The notes under the pieces are model-generated. The model was not told the origin of the DNA. It did no database searches and saw only the letters and a program-made list of their open reading frames with translations. A program made the position numbers and the translations under genes. This document shows, in pieces, positions 45,838 through 50,333 of a stretch of DNA of 50,333 bases; within the stretch, counting starts at the first letter, position 1, and each line of letters begins with the position of its first letter. This DNA comes from Flavobacteriales bacterium (lineage in GTDB: Bacteria; Bacteroidota; Bacteroidia; JACJYZ01). The stretch spans positions 1-50,333 of the forward strand of contig JAGQZQ010000013.1 in assembly GCA_020435415.1 (NCBI GenBank). Reading direction: 5' to 3'.

Positions 45838-46302
45838 ATGACCCTTACCACCATACTCATTCTGTTATTACTTGGCCTGGGCCTGGTGATTCTTGAACTA
45901 CTGGTGGTGCCCGGAACCACCGCCGTAGGAGTGATTGGTGGATTGATGCTTATTGCAGGCATCTGGTTTACCTACAACAAATACGGAAGTACAACCGGGC
46001 ACATGGTTTTGGGTGGTGCGCTCATAGTGATTACAGTTATGTTCCGATTGGCATTAAGGGCAAAAACGTGGAAGCGTTTGTCTGTCCAGGAGGAAATTAC
46101 CGGTAAAATGAATGTGCTGGAAGAGGGGGAGGTGAATGCAGGTGATTCAGGGAATGCAGTTTCCAGGCTGGCGCCGATGGGCAAAGCGCGTATTAACGGA
46201 CAGTTATACGAGGTGCAAAGCAAGGACGGATGGGTTGATGCCGGAATGAATATCCGGGTGGTAAAAGTGGATGGAAGTAAAATCATAGTTACTTCCGTTT
46301 GA
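45838..46302 (+). CDS. NfeD family membrane protein
   Basis: The 154-residue protein has hydrophobic helices (TILILLLLGLGLVILELLVV, TTAVGVIGGLMLIAGIWF, VLGGALIVITVMFRLAL). A C-terminal OB-fold domain (about 95-154, GDSGNAVSRLAPMGKARING and WVDAGMNIRVVKVDGSKI) completes the short NfeD form. NfeD proteins partner with flotillin-like proteins, and floA lies 60 bp downstream. The two likely form or shape a membrane microdomain. The protease-containing NfeD form is absent; this is the short one. Confidence 0.87.
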   Translation: MTLTTILILLLLGLGLVILELLVVPGTTAVGVIGGLMLIAGIWFTYNKYGSTTGHMVLGGALIVITVMFRLALRAKTWKRLSVQEEITGKMNVLEEGEVNAGDSGNAVSRLAPMGKARINGQLYEVQSKDGWVDAGMNIRVVKVDGSKIIVTSV

Positions 46303-46309
46303 TGCCTGC

Positions 46310-46330
46310 GGTCATTGAAAAAAAATGACC
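46310..46330. repeat. Perfect inverted repeat before floA
   Basis: GGTCATT (46310-46316) and AATGACC (46324-46330) form a 7-bp perfect dyad with a 7-base A-rich spacer. It lies just after the nfeD stop. Its right arm overlaps a CATCTTTG (46330-46337) -7-like box. No T-run follows, so it is more likely an operator than a terminator. Confidence 0.5.
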
Positions 46331-46362
46331 ATCTTTGATTCTTAATCTAAAAAATTCCTAAA

Positions 46363-47328
46363 ATGGAAGTAGGCATTGTTATCGCCATTGCAGTGGCATC
46401 CCTGATTGGGTTGTGGATTCTCTTTTATTTTATTCCGGTGGGATTGTGGTTTTCAGCCGTTCTGTCCAACGTGTATATTTCATTGATCCAGCTCATTTTT
46501 ATGCGCTGGAGGAAAGTGCCACCAGCCGTAATCGTTAAGGCCATGATCACTTCCCATAAGGCGGGTCTTAAGCTTGTGACCAACGAATTGGAGGCCCACT
46601 ACCTTGCCGGAGGTAATGTGAATAATGTGGTGAATGCCTTGATTTCGGCAGACAAAGCCAATATCAGTCTGGATTTTAAAGCAGCAACTGCCATTGATCT
46701 GGCGGGAAGGGATGTTTTCGAGGCGGTACAGATGTCTGTAAACCCTAAGGTGATCGACACACCTCCGGTGACTGCTGTTGCAAAAGATGGTATTCAGTTG
46801 ATTGCAAAAGCGAGGGTAACCGTAAGGGCCAATATTCGTCAATTGGTTGGTGGTGCGGGTGAGGACACCATTCTGGCTCGTGTAGGAGAAGGCGTAGTGT
46901 CATCCATCGGATCCGCGGGTTCTCATAAAGATGTCCTTGAAAACCCCGACTCCATTTCTAAAGTTGTACTTGCCAAAGGACTTGATTCCGGAACGGCATT
47001 TGAGATCTTGTCTATCGATATCGCAGATGTGGATATCGGCAAGAACATTGGTGCGGTCCTTCAGATAGATCAGGCTGAAGCCGATAAAAGTATTGCTCAA
47101 GCTAAAGCGGAAGAAAGAAGAGCCATGGCTGTTGCACTGGAACAAGAGATGGTAGCCAAGGCGCAGGAGGCACGTGCAAAAGTGATCGAGGCGGAAGCAG
47201 AAGTACCCAAAGCTATGGCGGAAGCGTTCCGCAGTGGTAACCTTGGAATCATGGACTACTACAAGATGAAGAATATCCAGGCGGATACAAATATGAGGGA
47301 TTCAATCTCTGGTTCAGAGGACGAATAA
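46363..47328 (+). CDS. floA: Flotillin-like protein FloA
   Basis: The 321-residue protein has a hydrophobic N-terminus ([20 protein letters not shown]...). The SPFH/flotillin-like domain (about 80-220) has [20 protein letters not shown] and [20 protein letters not shown]. The C-terminal coiled coil ([29 protein letters not shown]) ends at the Met-Arg-rich tail. It matches FloA, which forms functional membrane microdomains that organise signalling and cell-wall proteins. It lies 60 bp after nfeD. A perfect bidirectional terminator follows 18 bp after its stop. Family call is sure. Confidence 0.94.
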   Translation: MEVGIVIAIAVASLIGLWILFYFIPVGLWFSAVLSNVYISLIQLIFMRWRKVPPAVIVKAMITSHKAGLKLVTNELEAHYLAGGNVNNVVNALISADKANISLDFKAATAIDLAGRDVFEAVQMSVNPKVIDTPPVTAVAKDGIQLIAKARVTVRANIRQLVGGAGEDTILARVGEGVVSSIGSAGSHKDVLENPDSISKVVLAKGLDSGTAFEILSIDIADVDIGKNIGAVLQIDQAEADKSIAQAKAEERRAMAVALEQEMVAKAQEARAKVIEAEAEVPKAMAEAFRSGNLGIMDYYKMKNIQADTNMRDSISGSEDE

Positions 47329-47346
47329 TAATCTTAGATATTGAAT

Positions 47347-47383
47347 AAAAAAAAGCAGGCGCTCATTTACGCCTGCTTTTTTT
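47347..47383. terminator. Bidirectional rho-independent terminator
   Basis: GCAGGCG (47355-47361) pairs with CGCCTGC (47370-47376) around an eight-base loop, flanked by A-run and T-run (47377-47383). It terminates floA (+) and, in reverse, the carbonic anhydrase operon (-), whose stop is at 47397. Confidence 0.92.
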
Positions 47384-47396
47384 ATGCCTTGTTAAT

Positions 47397-48041
47397 TCAG
47401 ACTGCCACCGGATCGATCTTAAAGACGTCTTCCAGTTCAGAGTCATCGCTGCATGTGACGTTAAGATCCTTGATCAATCCGTTACGGATGTCATAAACCC
47501 AACCATGCAGCGCCGGTTGTTTTGCCCTTCGCCAGGCATTCTGAATAATGGAGGTCTTGCTCAGATCAAAAACCTGCTCCATGACATTCAGTTCAACAAA
47601 CCGGTTACCGCGTGCTGCTACGTCGGTGATCGCGTCGAGTTCGTCCCTGTGAATGCGGTATACATCCTTGATGTGACGAATCCAGTTGTCGATCAGTCCG
47701 AATTGTGTTTTTTGCATGGCGGCCAGTACCCCTCCGCATCCATAATGCCCGCAAACGATTACATGTTTAACCTCCAGCACATTCACCGCGTAATCGAGTA
47801 CGCTCAACATATTCATATCGGTATGTACAACCATATTGGCTATGTTGCGGTGCACAAATACTTCACCTGGACGGGTACCAGTGATTTCATTGGCAGGGAC
47901 GCGACTGTCGGCACATCCGATCCACAGCAATGGAGGTTTCTGTCCTTCTGCAAGTTTGTTGAAATACTGGTCGTCTTCATTCAGCTTTTCTTTTACCCAT
48001 TGTTGATTGTTATCGAGCAGGGTTTGATAAAATTTATCCAT
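47397..48041 (-). CDS. can: Beta-carbonic anhydrase
   Basis: The 214-residue zinc enzyme interconverts CO2 and bicarbonate. The zinc ligands are CADSR (Cys43, Asp45), His99 and Cys102 in GHYGCGG, the plant/bacterial Can type. EVFVHRNIANMV and MLSVLDYAVNVL are also typical. I start at ATG 48041; the longer reading from 48104 runs back into the upstream transporter gene. It lies 16 bp after the SulP gene on the same strand, so carbonic anhydrase and transporter should be made together. That is a known pairing for bicarbonate supply. Confidence 0.96.
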   Translation of the reverse strand: MDKFYQTLLDNNQQWVKEKLNEDDQYFNKLAEGQKPPLLWIGCADSRVPANEITGTRPGEVFVHRNIANMVVHTDMNMLSVLDYAVNVLEVKHVIVCGHYGCGGVLAAMQKTQFGLIDNWIRHIKDVYRIHRDELDAITDVAARGNRFVELNVMEQVFDLSKTSIIQNAWRRAKQPALHGWVYDIRNGLIKDLNVTCSDDSELEDVFKIDPVAV

Positions 48042-48057
48042 GATACTCAGTTTTGTA

Positions 48058-49785
48058 TTAGTTAATAGATTTGATTCGTCTTCTCGCGGAAGAATGACCG
48101 CCATTGCGGTTTGATTTCTCTTCCACCATAGTCAGAACACCGGATACCCAAACTTTGCAGGTTGAAAATTGTTCGAATACCTGAGATTCGGGTAACAGGC
48201 CCGGAATGATTCCAACGGCTTTCATTTGTTTGATCACTTGAGGATGAAGGCCTGAAAAAGCTACGGTAATTTGCCTGTCATTCAGTTCTTCAATAGCCTC
48301 TTCCAGGGCATATAAACCGGTTTGATCAATAAACGGTACGCGTTCCATGCGGAATATTACCACACGAACATCAGGTATGGACTTGGCTAATTCCTGGAAT
48401 TTCGATGTGAAACCGAAGAACAATGGACCATAGAGGTGTTTTACGTACACCTGTTCCTTAAGGGTGGCAGGCATATCCGCTTCATCTTCCCAAGCCTGGG
48501 TTGATTCGTGCGCCTGTAATGACCCTACTTCCGTTTGTGTGTCAGCCGTATCGCCCATTTTTTTCATGAAAAGAAACGTTGCCAGTACCATACCGACTCC
48601 CACTGCCACCAGCAGGTCTGCAAAAACCGTCACTACAAGCACGGTGAGCATGATCACCGCATCAGTACGCGGAACTTTAGCAATATGCCGGAAACCTTTA
48701 TAGTCCATGATACCGATTCCCACTGTGATAAGTATACCTGCAAGCACGGCCAACGGAATCTCGGCGGCATATCTACCTGCCCCCAAAAGGATGACCAAAA
48801 GAAGAACACCATGCACCACACCCGACAAACGACTTCGTCCTCCAGATTTCACATTTACAACTGTACGCATGGTGGCGCCAGCTCCCGGAATTCCGCCGAT
48901 GATTGCGGCGACCATATTGCCTATGCCCTGACCGATCAACTCCCGGTTGCTGTTGTGTTTGGTTTTGGTAATGTTGTCAGCAACTATGGAGGTGAGCAGT
49001 GAATCGATGGTGCCCAGAAGAGCTAGGGTAATGGCAGGAACGGCAATGGTACCCAATAGGGACCAGTCTAATCCGGTAAACTCGGTCAGCCTCAATTGTG
49101 GCAAGCCTTTCGGAATATCACCGATCTTTGGGATGTCCATCGGGATAAATGCCGGTATCAGTGACACCACAATCAATGCTACCAGGGTACTTGGAACGGC
49201 TTTGGTGACCTTTGGGAAAGTATAAATGATTCCGATGGTAGCCGCTGCAAGCAGAGTGGCATGAACGTTCATGTTGCCCAATGCTTCGCCGATATTTATA
49301 AAAACAAGAGGGATGCTTTTAGGAGAACTTTGTCCGAAAAACGGAAACAGCTGGAGCAGAATGATAATTGCTCCTATGCCGCTCATAAACCCTGACACCA
49401 CCGGATATGGGATGTACTTTACATATTGTCCCACACGCACAACTCCCAATGCGATCTGCATGGCTCCCGCAAGTAAGAAGGTAGCCAATATGGCTGGAAG
49501 TGCAGCCTCCAGGTTACCCATGGTTGCGATCATAGAGGCGATGAATGTACCGGAAACCACAGTCATCGGACCGGTTGGACCGCTGATCTGGGTGCTGGTA
49601 CCACCGAATATGGCAGCAAAGACCCCAATGGCAATGGCGCCATAGAGCCCTGCTTCAGCTCCCATACCTGATTGCATACCAAATGCAAGCGCGAGAGGAA
49701 GGGCTACAACACCGGCGGTTACCCCACCGAATAAATCGCCTTTAAAGTTTGAACGGTCATACTTGAGTTGCTGTAGCATGGACAT
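48058..49785 (-). CDS. SulP family anion transporter with STAS domain (likely bicarbonate)
   Basis: The 575-residue transporter has about 10-14 membrane helices. The SulP signatures are GVVALPLALAFGMQSGMG and SGPTGPMTVV. The core has IPYPVVSGFMSGIGAII and GTIDSLLTSIVADNIT, and the conserved GQGIGNMVAAIIGGIPGAG with the TM3/TM10 half-helices. A C-terminal STAS domain (about 450-560) includes VVIFRMERVPFIDQTGLYAL. SulP proteins move sulfate, bicarbonate or other anions. The gene lies 16 bp before a carbonic anhydrase, so bicarbonate uptake (BicA-like) is the best guess, though sulfate cannot be ruled out. Its upstream region is short (108 bp). Confidence 0.92.
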   Translation of the reverse strand: MSMLQQLKYDRSNFKGDLFGGVTAGVVALPLALAFGMQSGMGAEAGLYGAIAIGVFAAIFGGTSTQISGPTGPMTVVSGTFIASMIATMGNLEAALPAILATFLLAGAMQIALGVVRVGQYVKYIPYPVVSGFMSGIGAIIILLQLFPFFGQSSPKSIPLVFINIGEALGNMNVHATLLAAATIGIIYTFPKVTKAVPSTLVALIVVSLIPAFIPMDIPKIGDIPKGLPQLRLTEFTGLDWSLLGTIAVPAITLALLGTIDSLLTSIVADNITKTKHNSNRELIGQGIGNMVAAIIGGIPGAGATMRTVVNVKSGGRSRLSGVVHGVLLLVILLGAGRYAAEIPLAVLAGILITVGIGIMDYKGFRHIAKVPRTDAVIMLTVLVVTVFADLLVAVGVGMVLATFLFMKKMGDTADTQTEVGSLQAHESTQAWEDEADMPATLKEQVYVKHLYGPLFFGFTSKFQELAKSIPDVRVVIFRMERVPFIDQTGLYALEEAIEELNDRQITVAFSGLHPQVIKQMKAVGIIPGLLPESQVFEQFSTCKVWVSGVLTMVEEKSNRNGGHSSARRRIKSIN

Positions 49786-49893
49786 AATAAAGTATTCTTG
49801 TTGCTTGATAAAGTATCGGAAACTGCATTGTATACTCTGTGGCAGGGTGAAGTATATAAGCCTGACTGATACTGGCAGTGTATTGAAAAAGGG

Positions 49894-50292
49894 TTAGCTT
49901 AATTCAGGCGGGGGGGTAGAGACTGTAAAATCAGGTTCAGAATGCTCTGAAATGTGATGCAGAAAGCAACGGACATTGTCCCGGTGCTGAGCCCACATCA
50001 ATTGGATATGATGATCGGTAACTTCCTTGGTTTCCTTCTCCAGGGCATCTTCCTCGGAATCCTTTTCCTGGGGCTCAGGATAATCACTATCGTGATTGGT
50101 ATTGTCCAGATATGGGTCGGTGGGTGTGTTTGTCGCCCAGGAAATCAATGTGACAAGTCCATTCTCAACTTTTGGGAGGTTGTGCCGTTCGTTCGCGAAG
50201 GATACCCATGCCACGCTTTGTTGCAGAAGCGCTATGCCCAGCAATAAGGTTATAATACGTAAGCTTCGCGATATACTATAGTGGCGTGTCAT
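49894..50292 (-). CDS. Small exported hypothetical protein
   Basis: The 132-residue protein has a signal-type N-terminus (RIITLLLGIALLQQSVAW). A mature region with a short ordered part (PKVENGLVTLISWATN) is followed by a very acidic segment (DSDYPEPQEKDSEEDALEKE). The end is His/Cys rich (VTDHHIQLMWAQHRDNVRCFLHHIS). I recognise no family. Start at ATG 50292: the longer TTG reading begins inside the TACCTTTG promoter box. It is on the same strand as SulP/can, 108 bp upstream, and may have its own promoter. Acidic and His stretches could bind metals, but that is speculation. Confidence 0.6.
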   Translation of the reverse strand: MTRHYSISRSLRIITLLLGIALLQQSVAWVSFANERHNLPKVENGLVTLISWATNTPTDPYLDNTNHDSDYPEPQEKDSEEDALEKETKEVTDHHIQLMWAQHRDNVRCFLHHISEHSEPDFTVSTPPPELS

Positions 50293-50298
50293 GCAATA

Positions 50299-50306
50299 CA
50301 AAGGTA
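50299..50306 (-). promoter_or_regulatory. -7 promoter box abutting the last gene
   Basis: The minus strand reads TACCTTTG, a perfect TAnnTTTG, ending 6 bases before the ATG at 50292. It decides that start and implies a very short leader. Confidence 0.6.
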
Positions 50307-50333
50307 AGAAATCAAATGTGTCCTGTGCGGATG

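Overview
This window comes from a Bacteroidota chromosome, most likely a Flavobacteriales-like lineage. The evidence is: a subtilisin with a type IX secretion C-terminal sorting domain, many TAnnTTTG-type -7 promoter boxes, few Shine-Dalgarno sequences, and families typical of the phylum (DUF4407, DUF1599, the BT_3928 DoxX family, DUF6132, SPOR/PD40 giants). No phage, insertion sequence, CRISPR array, tRNA or rRNA was recognised. Most of the window is chromosomal housekeeping and envelope genes, with two accessory-looking signalling and sulfur regions.

Layout. 1-8165: the 3' part of an atypical SDR reductase, a secreted lipoprotein, monomeric NADP-isocitrate dehydrogenase, then (minus strand) a T9SS-exported subtilisin and a beta-propeller protein. 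8527-16256: a cysteine-dioxygenase-like cupin with an eroded metal site, followed by a signalling locus. It has three consecutive stand-alone receiver domains, each with C-terminal membrane helices, a LytTR regulator, a SpoIIAA/STAS-like protein, a multi-PAS hybrid histidine kinase broken by a frameshift, and an Hpt protein. 16391-17788: a SatD/DUF3307 pair behind a regular array of five alternating CCGATA half-sites. 17906-19556: a lipoprotein and a frameshifted DUF4407 membrane protein.

20172-24439 (minus): a persulfide/sulfide module with two rhodaneses, DUF6132, a CstB-like MBL-rhodanese fusion, a half-size TauE-type transporter, a YgaP-type membrane protein and a Crp/Fnr regulator. Matching GTAAC-N4-GT(T/A)AC sites lie before both sub-operons, and a LytTR regulator sits upstream. 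24747-29001: mnmE, def, a TPR lipoprotein, the diadenylate cyclase cdaA and folP. 29075-38898: a long plus-strand run of DUF1599, DoxX/BT_3928, an orphan OppB-type permease, tpiA, prmA, a 1522-residue exported protein and plsY. 39098-47328: a 1823-residue TPR-PD40-coiled-coil-SPOR protein, a small exported protein, an M48 lipoprotein protease, and the NfeD-FloA membrane-microdomain pair. 47397-50292 (minus): beta-carbonic anhydrase with a SulP anion transporter, probably bicarbonate handling, and a small exported protein.

The strongest candidates for undescribed biology are the tail-anchored receiver trio feeding from one phosphorelay, and the 14-bp-period operator array before satD. The sulfur module with its predicted Crp sites is a good third. 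Two single-base frameshifts (kinase and DUF4407) may be sequencing errors and should be checked on reads. All function calls rest on reading the sequence by eye; no database search was run.
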